This document shows, in pieces, positions 8,807 through 16,156 of a stretch of 64,000 bases of DNA. Under the pieces are notes generated by a model. It was not told the DNA's origin. It searched no databases and saw only the letters and a program-made list of their open reading frames with translations. Origin of the DNA: GCA-2683825 sp965662355 (GTDB taxonomy: Bacteria; Planctomycetota; UBA1135; GCA-002686595); NCBI GenBank assembly GCA_965662355.1, contig CBFIHP010000012.1, positions 1-64,000 of the forward strand. Reading direction: 5' to 3'. The translations under genes and the position numbers were made by a program. The stretch's first letter is position 1; the number at the start of each line of letters is the position of its first letter.

Positions 8807-9889
8807 TCAGACGTTGAAGAAATACTCAGGGATGCCGATGATGTATTTCAGGTTCAGAATCCAGCGCGCTGCCATCTTGATCGGCATCAGGCCGAACCAG
8901 AGAAGCAGGTGCATGAAGACGTTGAACCGCACGAAGCCCATCTTCTCGACCATGCCGCGCAAGATCGTCTTGCCCAGGATCGGTGGAAGCAGGATGAAAT
9001 AGCCCAGCACGAGAACGATTCCGGGCGCCTCACGAACAAGGGGGTTCTTGGGGCGCGGAAGGTCGAGCATATCGACCCAAAAGTAGGTCGCCAGATCGAC
9101 GTTCACGAGTGGTTCGAGCTTGTGTACGTCCCAGAACTCGAATGGGCCGAAGAACGACCAGTTCGGACCTCGCAGGAACGTGCCGAGGATGACGAACGAC
9201 ACCCAGAACAGGATGAAGCCGCTCCAGAAGAAGACCACCGCGAAAGGACGTTCGTCGATCGTGTAGTAGCCGTTCCCCTTGGGGTTGGTGTCCAGGTAGG
9301 GAATGGCCATCAGGCCAACGATGATGAAACCCGGCAGAACGACACCCGCGATCCAGGGGTCGAAGTAGACGAGCATCTCCTGCAGGCCCAGGAAGTACCA
9401 AGGGGCCTTCGAGGGGTTCGGCGTTCGTGCAGTGGCAGCCGGCTCTTCGATCGGCGCCTCGATCAGGATCGACCAGACGATCAGGGCCGCCGTGAAGAGC
9501 ACCAGGCAGATGAATTCGGAATAGACCAGATCCGGCCAGGTGAAGACCTTCTTCTTGCCAAGCTCGTCATCGATGATGGGCTTACCGGCCTTGCGGCGCT
9601 CGTCATTCATCACCCCTTGCCGCAGGGCCAGCCAGGTGAAGTAGATCACCGTGCTGATCAGGATGATGATCGGGATGTTGTCCGCCTTCGTGATGATCTT
9701 CCGGAAGTCGGGGTCCGAAGGGGCCCAGAGCAAGAAGGCCGTGAAGACCGAGAAGAACACCACCATGATGATGTTCCTCGAGAAGAACTTGCGCCAATAG
9801 AAGACCGCAGCAAGAAGAATCGTGCTGCCGACGAAATAGCGGATCGGGTCGAAGAGCCAGTCGATCGCGCTCTTGATGAGCTCACCCAT
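8807..9889 (-). CDS. Cytochrome b C-terminal subunit (subunit IV-like), quinol oxidation site
   Basis: This 360-aa protein has about eight hydrophobic helices. The block NPSKAPWYFLGLQEML (about 158-173) matches the Qo-site loop of cytochrome b C-terminal domains and b6f subunit IV, but the usual Pro-Glu-Trp-Tyr Glu is replaced by Ala (A162-P-W-Y). It is about twice the length of subunit IV (about 160 aa): extra helices precede the Qo block (residues 1-140), and further helices follow it. It lies 33 bp after the heme-binding cytochrome b gene and 6 bp before the cytochrome c gene. Together with the 258-aa subunit it forms the transmembrane quinol-oxidising core. Confidence 0.86.
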   Translation of the reverse strand: MGELIKSAIDWLFDPIRYFVGSTILLAAVFYWRKFFSRNIIMVVFFSVFTAFLLWAPSDPDFRKIITKADNIPIIILISTVIYFTWLALRQGVMNDERRKAGKPIIDDELGKKKVFTWPDLVYSEFICLVLFTAALIVWSILIEAPIEEPAATARTPNPSKAPWYFLGLQEMLVYFDPWIAGVVLPGFIIVGLMAIPYLDTNPKGNGYYTIDERPFAVVFFWSGFILFWVSFVILGTFLRGPNWSFFGPFEFWDVHKLEPLVNVDLATYFWVDMLDLPRPKNPLVREAPGIVLVLGYFILLPPILGKTILRGMVEKMGFVRFNVFMHLLLWFGLMPIKMAARWILNLKYIIGIPEYFFNV

Positions 9890-9922
9890 GTGGAGGTCGC
9901 TTTCGCTTTCCTTGTGCGACTC

Positions 9923-10699
9923 TTAGAGAGGTCCCGAGATCCCGCCGTCCTTGCGGACGCGCCAGAAGTGAATCGCCATCAACGTCGCCGCCGCAAGTGG
10001 CAGACCGACGCAGTGGAGCACATAGAAACGCAGGAGCGCCCCTTCACCGACGAAGCGGCCGGCCAGGAGACCGAAACGAGCATCGTCACCGGCGTGGATG
10101 AAATTCAACCCACCGAAGGAGAGCATCGCCGCGCCCGGACCCTCATGTCCCAGAAGCGGTGTTGCCCGCGCCATGTTTGAGCCGACCGTGATGGCCCAAA
10201 CCGCTAGCTGGTCCCAGGGCAGGAGATAGCCCGTGAAGGAAAGCAGAAGCGTGAGCACCAGCAGGATGACACCCACGTTCCAGTTGAACTCCCGGGGGGG
10301 TTTGTACGAACCGGTCAGGAACACGCGATACATGTGCAACCAGACGGTGATGACCATCAGGTGCGCCGCCCAGCGGTGCATCTCGCGCATGATCCCGATC
10401 GGGACGTGCTCCCGGAGAGCCCAGATGTCCTGGTAGGCATACTCGGCCGTGGGCCGGTAATAGAACATCAGGAGCAGCCCCGTGATCGTCTCGATCAGGA
10501 ACAGGAAGAACGTAAGTCCTCCCATGCACCAGGTGTAGGAGAGCCGGATACCGCTCCTCCGCACCTTTACGGGGTGCAGGTGCAAGAACGTATTCGAGAG
10601 AACCGCAAGGGTGCGGTTCCTCGGTGTGTCGGGGTAGCCGTGGCGGAAGATCGAGCGCCAGATCTGGCTCGAACGGACGGCTTGGAAGAGCTTCTCCAT
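9923..10699 (-). CDS. Cytochrome b6-type heme b subunit
   Basis: This 258-aa protein has the four-helix, two-heme-b architecture of cytochrome b6. H108 (MHRW) and H122 (LHMYRVF) lie 14 residues apart in helix B; H229 (VLHC) and H244 (AIHFW) lie 15 apart in helix D. SYKPPREFNW and the ending GGISGPL are hallmark b6 segments. C58 in YTWCMGG aligns with the b6 cysteine in FYCLGG that covalently carries the extra heme c_n, so a third heme is likely. It is preceded by the Rieske gene and followed by the cytochrome b C-terminal gene. The split arrangement is b6f-like rather than bc1-like. Confidence 0.9.
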   Translation of the reverse strand: MEKLFQAVRSSQIWRSIFRHGYPDTPRNRTLAVLSNTFLHLHPVKVRRSGIRLSYTWCMGGLTFFLFLIETITGLLLMFYYRPTAEYAYQDIWALREHVPIGIMREMHRWAAHLMVITVWLHMYRVFLTGSYKPPREFNWNVGVILLVLTLLLSFTGYLLPWDQLAVWAITVGSNMARATPLLGHEGPGAAMLSFGGLNFIHAGDDARFGLLAGRFVGEGALLRFYVLHCVGLPLAAATLMAIHFWRVRKDGGISGPL

Positions 10700-10751
10700 C
10701 TAGCTGAAACGCGTGGTTCTGGCGGATGTGGGGGTGGCGACGAAGACGGAG

Positions 10752-11342
10752 CTAGGCGCTGTAGGGAAGGTAGGCTCCGTCGAGCTCCCACTGGCCCTTC
10801 TCTTGTTGGTACTTGGTGTTCTTGTCGACGAGAATCTGACCGTCCTCGGAGAGCACGACCTTGTAGCGTTCGAGCGGCCGCGGTGCGGGCCCCTCGATGT
10901 TGATTCCCGTCTTGACAAAACCCGAGCCGTGGCAGGGGCACTTGAACTTCTCGTCCGAAGCCAACCAATTCGGCGTGCAACCGAGGTGTGTGCAAACGGT
11001 CGACAGAACGTAGAAGCCCGAGCTCTCGCGGATGATCCAGCAGCCGTAGGACGCCTTGAAGCGTTCGTCCACCTTGTCAACCGCGAAGTCGTCGGGGAAT
11101 CCCGCCTTGAATTCCTGCGGAGGCTCGAAAAGCACGTTAGGAAAGAGGAAGCGCCCCGTCGCCCCGAGAATCCCCAAACTGGCACCGGTAAAGGCGACCC
11201 AGGCAATGGACAACGTGGACAAGAACCCGCGCCGCGACACTTCGCCGCGCAGGGGAGCACGAATCAGATCCGGGTTGTCGACCGCGGGGGTCGACGCATC
11301 GGACGATTCCTTCGAGGGACTTTCTTCCTTGGTTTCGGCCAC
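10752..11342 (-). CDS. Rieske 2Fe-2S protein of the cytochrome b complex
   Basis: A GTG start at 11342 gives 196 aa. A twin-arginine-like segment (SRRGFLS, 36-42) precedes a single membrane helix (about 43-62). The cluster loops are CTHLGC (117-122) and CPCHGS (135-140), giving two Cys and two His ligands plus the stabilising disulfide cysteines. The protein transfers electrons from quinol at the cytochrome b Qo site to the cytochrome c subunit. It is the second gene of the complex, after the HEAT-repeat protein and 52 bp before cytochrome b. The identification is firm. Confidence 0.93.
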   Translation of the reverse strand: MAETKEESPSKESSDASTPAVDNPDLIRAPLRGEVSRRGFLSTLSIAWVAFTGASLGILGATGRFLFPNVLFEPPQEFKAGFPDDFAVDKVDERFKASYGCWIIRESSGFYVLSTVCTHLGCTPNWLASDEKFKCPCHGSGFVKTGINIEGPAPRPLERYKVVLSEDGQILVDKNTKYQQEKGQWELDGAYLPYSA

Positions 11343-11360
11343 AGCTCAATCTGTAGGTCT

Positions 11361-11387
11361 GGAGACGGTGGAGACGGTGGAGACGGT
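11361..11387. repeat. Three perfect 9-bp tandem repeats in the HEAT-Rieske spacer
   Basis: GGAGACGGT is repeated three times without change, at 11361, 11370 and 11379. It lies in the 138-bp spacer between the HEAT gene and the Rieske start codon, about 20 bp upstream of the Rieske GTG in the transcribed direction. It could be a regulatory site or simple slippage. There is no coding frame here. Confidence 0.7.
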
Positions 11388-11480
11388 CGAAATGGGCCCA
11401 CCAGGATGGTGAGGGGACAGACGAATGGCAAGCTTCGTGCGCCCCAAACCGATGGCGAAATGCCCGCGGCTACGGTGCGC

Positions 11481-12473
11481 TCAGATCTCCGCCAACAACT
11501 CACGCGCCAGGGCCCGGATGTTGGCGTCGGGATCGTCCTCGGCAAAGCTCTCCAGATTGGCGCGTGATGGCGCCAAATCGAGCCTGTTCAAGGCCTCCAA
11601 GGCCTTCGAGCGGCTCTCGGACACGCGCCGGGGTGGCCACTTGTTGGGGGAGTCTCCGCGCTCGGCCGCGTAGGCCTCGAGGTTCAACATCTCCTCGAGT
11701 ACGGATCGGCCGGCAGGAACCGCCAGGGCCGCCAGGGAAAGGGCAGCACTTCCGCGCTGGGCCAGCGAACGGCTGGCCAGCATGCCCTCGAGGGCAGGGG
11801 CCGTCCCCGGTGAGGGCAGGTTCTGGAGCCCGGCCGTCGCGCCGAGGACCAGGCCCTCGTCGGCATGCTCCAGGAGCCCGATCAGGGTCTCCGCGGCTTC
11901 GACCCGCATGGGCTCGCTGAGCTTGTTGCCGATCGCCCCGAGGGTCCAGATGGCATACAGCCGGAATTGGCCTCCCGGATCCACAACGTCGTCCAAACGG
12001 GTCATTTCGACCAGCTGGTGGACTCCCTCGGGCTCCCCGAGCTGGGCCAGGAGACTCGAGAGCACGAACGGAGTCGGCACGTCCTCAGGGCCCTTCAGCT
12101 CTCCCACCGCCTCGCGCGCCGAGTGGAGCGCGGGCAGGAAGCTCTCGTCGATGTCCCAATCGGCCTGGGCGCCCGATTCGATGGCGTCTTTCTGCTCCAG
12201 CACCTGACGTACCAGGCTGAAGGATGCCTGCTGGCGCTCGTTGAAGCCCCCGTGCAGGAGCTGCTCGAGGTTCTCGCGCGGGGTCTTCTCCGATCCCGCG
12301 AGCCCGGAGAAAAAGCCCCAGATCAGGAGCAGGACCATGGCGATCATGGCCGGCACGACCACCAGCGGCACGAGCATGTTCTTGTACGGGGACTCCGGCT
12401 CCTCGTCAGTCGACGCGGACGGGGGCGGTTCACTCCCGGGCGGAGTCGGGTCGGGGATTTCAATCTCGGTCAC
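11481..12473 (-). CDS. Membrane-anchored HEAT-repeat-like protein in the cytochrome complex operon
   Basis: This 330-aa protein has a Pro/Ser/Glu-rich N-terminal tail (1-30), one membrane helix (about 33-56) and an all-alpha C-terminal region. The helical units (for example RLYAIWTLGAIGN, EGLVLGATAGLQNL, QRGSAALSLAALAV) read as HEAT/armadillo repeats. No catalytic motif is seen. It lies 18 bp after the phosphofructokinase stop and upstream of the Rieske gene, all on one strand. A scaffold or assembly role for the complex is inference from position. It probably projects into the periplasm, but orientation cannot be settled from the sequence. Confidence 0.7.
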   Translation of the reverse strand: MTEIEIPDPTPPGSEPPPSASTDEEPESPYKNMLVPLVVVPAMIAMVLLLIWGFFSGLAGSEKTPRENLEQLLHGGFNERQQASFSLVRQVLEQKDAIESGAQADWDIDESFLPALHSAREAVGELKGPEDVPTPFVLSSLLAQLGEPEGVHQLVEMTRLDDVVDPGGQFRLYAIWTLGAIGNKLSEPMRVEAAETLIGLLEHADEGLVLGATAGLQNLPSPGTAPALEGMLASRSLAQRGSAALSLAALAVPAGRSVLEEMLNLEAYAAERGDSPNKWPPRRVSESRSKALEALNRLDLAPSRANLESFAEDDPDANIRALARELLAEI

Positions 12474-12491
12474 GGTGCTCCGTTTTTCAGC

Positions 12492-13691
12492 TCAAACAGG
12501 GAAGTCGGAAAGTCGGCCGGGGCTGGGCAGCTGGCCCGTAAGCGGCGCCACGTAGGCGAGGAAGCTCTCGTCGATGTCGTTGTCACCTTTTATGTAGCCC
12601 ACGTCCAGATCGCGCGTGAACTTCGCCACGTTCGAAAGAGCTGTGGCCTCAAAGCTGGCGGAGTACTCCGCCCCGTCGCCGTGGCGCTTGATGACGATCG
12701 AGCCGTGGGGCGTCTCGCCGCCGGTGGCGACGCGCACGGCGGCGCGCCCGACCTCGCGGGCCTCGCTCGCATCGACGCTGGAGTAGACGCCGGCAAAGGA
12801 ACGCTGCAGATAGCCGAAGGTGTCGGCCCGCACGCGCAGCTTCGAGCCAAGCTTCTGCTTGATCTCCGCCGCCAGGAAGTCCCCCAGCGCACCCGAGCCC
12901 GACAGCTGAGCGTTGCCGTGGGAATCGACCTCTTTGCTGGTCACCAGGGGAGCGCCGTCGGCGGTGTGAATTCCCTCCGAGGCAGCCACGAGGCAGCGCC
13001 CGTGCTTGGTGTACATGGCATCGACGTCCCCGAGGAAGCTCTCCAGGCTGAAGCTGCGTTCGGGAACGTAGATCAGGTGCGGGCCGTCATCCTCGTGGAT
13101 TCGCGCCAGGCGGCTCGCCGCCGTCAACCAACCCGCGTTGCGGCCCATGACGATATCGACCTTGATCCCGGGCAGGCTGCGGTTGTCCTGGTTGTCCCCC
13201 ATGAAGGCCTGGGCCACGAATTTCGCGGCCGAACCGTAGCCGGGACAGTGATCGGTCACCCGCAGGTCGTTGTCGATGGTCTTCGGCACATGGAAGAGCC
13301 GCACCTCGTATTTTTCCTCGACGGCGATCTCGTTCAGGATGTGGGCCGTCTCGGCGGAGTCGTTTCCACCTATGTAGAAGAAGTAGCGCACATCGTGCTC
13401 CTGGAGCCGGGCCAGGACCTGCTCGCAATCTCCACGGGTCGGCTTCTTGCGCACGGAGCGCAAGGCGGCGCAGGGAGTCAGCGCAACCTGCTCGAGGGTC
13501 TCCTTGGACTCCTTCGCGAGGTCGATCAGATTTCCGTCTAGGATCCCCTGGATTCCGTGGATCGCGCCGAAGACGCGCTCGATCTCGTCGCTTCCCGTGG
13601 CGGCCTCGACGATGCCGACCAGGCTTTGATTGATCACGCAGGTGGGGCCGCCGGACTGGCCTATCATGGCGTTTCCGCGAAGGGCGCTCAT
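12492..13691 (-). CDS. pfp: 6-phosphofructokinase, PPi-dependent type
   Basis: The ATG at 13691, preceded by a good ribosome site (AGAAGGAG), gives 399 aa. The longer frame would run through the tRNA gene. Family motifs are GQSGGPTCVINQ at the N-terminus, GGNDS (108-112), PKTIDNDL (136-143) and MGRNAGW (182-188). Asp111 sits where ATP-dependent enzymes have Gly, and Lys137 precedes TIDND; both are signatures of pyrophosphate-dependent enzymes. It would interconvert fructose 6-phosphate and fructose 1,6-bisphosphate in glycolysis/gluconeogenesis with PPi. Only 18 bp separate it from the HEAT gene, so it may head the respiratory transcript. Cosubstrate is inferred from the two residues. Confidence 0.85.
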   Translation of the reverse strand: MSALRGNAMIGQSGGPTCVINQSLVGIVEAATGSDEIERVFGAIHGIQGILDGNLIDLAKESKETLEQVALTPCAALRSVRKKPTRGDCEQVLARLQEHDVRYFFYIGGNDSAETAHILNEIAVEEKYEVRLFHVPKTIDNDLRVTDHCPGYGSAAKFVAQAFMGDNQDNRSLPGIKVDIVMGRNAGWLTAASRLARIHEDDGPHLIYVPERSFSLESFLGDVDAMYTKHGRCLVAASEGIHTADGAPLVTSKEVDSHGNAQLSGSGALGDFLAAEIKQKLGSKLRVRADTFGYLQRSFAGVYSSVDASEAREVGRAAVRVATGGETPHGSIVIKRHGDGAEYSASFEATALSNVAKFTRDLDVGYIKGDNDIDESFLAYVAPLTGQLPSPGRLSDFPV

Positions 13692-13767
13692 CGAGGGGTT
13701 CTCCTTCTGGTACTCGGGCTTTTCGGGGTTCTCAGGGCTCGGAACCCACAAGAGGACGTGGCGACGC

Positions 13768-13796
13768 TTGCCTGGAAGCACCCTGCGCACTAGACT
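13768..13796 (+). promoter_or_regulatory. Probable sigma-70-type promoter for tRNA-Leu
   Basis: TTGCCT (13768-13773) and TAGACT (13791-13796) are separated by 17 bp; each matches four of six consensus positions. The predicted start falls near 13803, about 35 bp before the tRNA. The strand and position fit the tRNA gene, which has no other obvious promoter. Confidence 0.45.
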
Positions 13797-13801
13797 CCCC
13801 G

Positions 13802-13831
13802 CCCCCTTCGGGGGGACCCCATTCGAGGGGT
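13802..13831 (+). other. Two back-to-back hairpins in the tRNA leader
   Basis: CCCCC-TTCG-GGGGG (13802-13815) forms a five-pair stem with a UUCG tetraloop. ACCCC-ATTCGA-GGGGT (13816-13831) forms a second stem straight after it. Both fall between the predicted transcription start and the mature tRNA 5' end, so they may guide 5' processing. This is based on pairing only. Confidence 0.4.
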
Positions 13832-13836
13832 TGGTT

Positions 13837-13927
13837 GCCCGGGTGGCGGAATTGGTAGACGCGCCAGCTTGAGGTGCTGGTGGGAACCTATACTCCCGTG
13901 CTGGTTCGAGTCCAGTTCCGGGCACCA
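13837..13927 (+). tRNA. tRNA-Leu(GAG)
   Basis: A complete class-II cloverleaf is present. The acceptor stem GCCCGGG (13837-13843) pairs with TCCGGGC with one G-T wobble. The anticodon stem CCAGC/GCTGG encloses the loop TTGAGGT with anticodon GAG at 13871-13873. The long variable arm (GGGA...TCCC), TTCGAGT T-loop, discriminator A and encoded CCA (13925-13927) fit leucine tRNA. It reads CUC and CUU codons. A terminator hairpin follows three bases later. Confidence 0.97.
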
Positions 13928-13929
13928 CT

Positions 13930-13952
13930 ACACCCCTGTTTCAGGGGTGTTT
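13930..13952 (+). terminator. tRNA-Leu terminator hairpin
   Basis: ACACCCCTG (13930-13938) pairs perfectly with CAGGGGTGT (13942-13950) around a TTT loop. A short T run (13950-13952) follows. It sits just past the tRNA CCA and ahead of the converging membrane-protein gene. Confidence 0.75.
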
Positions 13953-13963
13953 CGAAACGGCCG

Positions 13964-15988
13964 CTAGTCGTTGCCGAAGTTCAGGCCGACGCGTGCGTGC
14001 AGGTGGATCTGCTTGTGATCCAGGCCCAGCTGCACGAGCGTGCCGTTCGTGAGCTCGAGCAGATCGATGACGTCGGTCGCGCCGTCCATCAGGCCCGGCA
14101 TGGAACTCTGCTCGTAATTCGCCTGGAAGCGGTCGCATTCCTCCTGGACCGCCTGGTCGTAGCGCTGTCTGTCCGCCCCACCCAGGGTATTCGCGCGCTG
14201 GCCCGGGAAATCGCGTTGCAGAATCTCGCGCTCGATCCGAGGCCGTTCGGTCTGCCAATCGATATCGAGGACACCCTCGGCCGCCTTCGAGCGCGCCATC
14301 TTGCGCAGCGTGTCCCCCATCGCCATCGGATTCCACCAGGCGATCAGGTTCGCATTGGGCAAGCCGACATCGACCCAGGTCTTGAAGGCCGGCGACTCCG
14401 ACAGGCGCGGGTTCGTGGCTCCACCGGTGTGGTAGGTCGCGAACATGTCCCCCAGCATGCGGTTCTCGTTGCTGATGATGAGATAGAGCGACGTACCGGT
14501 GTCCTCGAGCGTCGCGATGTGCCCGGTCCCGGGTACGAAGGGGTTCCAGTACTCGTGCAAGAGACCACCCCGAACGATCGTGAAGACCCCTTGGGAACCG
14601 GGCTCCTTGCCCTCCAGGGCGAACTCACGCTGATGTTGTTGAATCTCGTCGCGGATCTTGTCGATGCCGGGCTTGTTCTTGATCCAGAGGATCAAGGCCC
14701 AGGCAGGCACCGGCACATCGGCGAAGTTCTCGGGCCCCGTTTTGTCCGGCGGATAGTCGTAGTTGCGCATGCAAAAGGCGAAACGGTCGCGCAACGAAGC
14801 GGAGAGATCCTCCAGCAGCGGATAGATGTCGGCGTAACCCCACACGGAGCGCACCAGATCCTCGAGCAGGGCCAGGGTGTCCGGGTCCATCGAAGCCACC
14901 GCTTCGCGCATGAGCACACCGAGATCCGCGTGACCATAGACGAGCGCCCCCGCATCGGCCGGCACCCACTGGGCGACTTCCTTCATAGCGTTGCGTTCGA
15001 AGTCCCGCTCGCGGTACAGCGCTTTCTGCGTCGAGGTCAGAACGTTCGACGAGAGATCGCTGGTGAGGTCCAGGCGTATGTTGCTGCCAAAGCCCAAGGT
15101 CCCGGCCGCCTCGCGAATCGAAGCCAGCTGGAAGATCTTCCCGGCCATGGCCTCACCGAGCTCCTTGGAGTGTGGATTCGGCCAGCTGCCGGGCATACGC
15201 AGGCTCTCGGCCAGGGCACGGTAGTCGAGGTACATTTCCAGCTCGTCACCGTCGCCCTCGCGCTTCGAGATGTGATCGAAGTACTTGCCGGATTGCAGCA
15301 GTGAATCCGCGCCGTTCTTGTTGACGAGCTCGTGGCTCTTTTGGATGAACTCCGGCTTCGAGGCCAGTATCAACACGTCGTTCACGCGCGCCAGGTGAAT
15401 GGGCCGTGTCAGTTGCCCGCCCGAGAGGGTCAGGCCCGCGGTTTCGCCTTCGTGCAGAATCGGTTCCGTCTTCAGGCCCTGGGCCTCGAGGCCGAACCCG
15501 CCTTGCACGATGCCAAAGCCCAGCTTGCCTATCCAGTTGGTGCGGGCATACACCGCCCAGTCGGCGGTCTCGAACGATGTGCCCGAGAAGTAGCCCGCGA
15601 TGGCGAGGTCGCGACCACCCACGACGGACAAGGGGTCGACCTCGATCGGAAGCTGGGCCAGTACCGTGTCGAGCTCCTTCAACGAGGCCTCGATGTCCAG
15701 ACCGGCGAGAAACTCCTGGTAGGCGGGCGTCTTCTGCAGCGCCTTTCCGAAGGGGCTCGCCAGGAGCCCGTCGACGAAGACCGGCTTCGGGAAGGGATCG
15801 AAGTCCTCCTCGAGCTCGGCCTTGGCCAGGTAGAAATCGATATCGCGCGGGATGAGGCTGGCGACATCGCTCTCGTAGCTACCCTCCCAGGGATAGAAGA
15901 AGAATTGCCCGAAGGCCCACAGGCCCCCCAGGGCGAGGAGTCCCACGACGTACAGGAAGATCTTGAAAATGCGGCGCTTGGGATTCAC
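13964..15988 (-). CDS. Membrane-anchored periplasmic protein of unknown function, 674 aa
   Basis: I use the GTG at 15988 (reads M/V-NPKRRIFKIFLY). The frame stays open upstream, but that part lies over the aminotransferase gene on the other strand. One N-terminal membrane helix (about residues 8-28) is followed by a large soluble domain with recurring phrases such as SLIPRDIDFYLAKAEL, VPADAGALVYGHADL and NLIAWWNPMAMGD. The style resembles large DUF3352-like periplasmic proteins that start with an anchor and a PxxxAxY-type strand, but I cannot name the family with confidence. It converges on tRNA-Leu and diverges from the aminotransferase. Confidence 0.7.
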   Translation of the reverse strand: MNPKRRIFKIFLYVVGLLALGGLWAFGQFFFYPWEGSYESDVASLIPRDIDFYLAKAELEEDFDPFPKPVFVDGLLASPFGKALQKTPAYQEFLAGLDIEASLKELDTVLAQLPIEVDPLSVVGGRDLAIAGYFSGTSFETADWAVYARTNWIGKLGFGIVQGGFGLEAQGLKTEPILHEGETAGLTLSGGQLTRPIHLARVNDVLILASKPEFIQKSHELVNKNGADSLLQSGKYFDHISKREGDGDELEMYLDYRALAESLRMPGSWPNPHSKELGEAMAGKIFQLASIREAAGTLGFGSNIRLDLTSDLSSNVLTSTQKALYRERDFERNAMKEVAQWVPADAGALVYGHADLGVLMREAVASMDPDTLALLEDLVRSVWGYADIYPLLEDLSASLRDRFAFCMRNYDYPPDKTGPENFADVPVPAWALILWIKNKPGIDKIRDEIQQHQREFALEGKEPGSQGVFTIVRGGLLHEYWNPFVPGTGHIATLEDTGTSLYLIISNENRMLGDMFATYHTGGATNPRLSESPAFKTWVDVGLPNANLIAWWNPMAMGDTLRKMARSKAAEGVLDIDWQTERPRIEREILQRDFPGQRANTLGGADRQRYDQAVQEECDRFQANYEQSSMPGLMDGATDVIDLLELTNGTLVQLGLDHKQIHLHARVGLNFGND

Positions 15989-16156
15989 GTGGGATTCATC
16001 GGGGGCACCAGACCGGGGCAGGCCCGGATGGGGCGCGGGGATTCTAGCGGGACCCCATGGAAGGGACGAATGGGGCTCCGTGTTTCTTCCACGGGCCTTT
16101 GGATCCGGTGATTTGGCGAGCCCTCCCCCGCGCTCTTGTTGCAAACTCTTCTCGCG

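Noticed and set aside
5399..10180. Long plus-strand frames of 333-504 codons (5399-6544, 6935-7936, 8666-10180)
   Set aside because: They lie exactly opposite the cytochrome genes, are full of Arg, Gly, Asp, His and Val as expected from GC-skewed antisense codons, and have no recognisable domain.
11865..13541. 558-codon plus-strand frame opposite the HEAT and phosphofructokinase genes
   Set aside because: It runs through two well-supported antisense genes and their spacer and has no motif, so it is a shadow.
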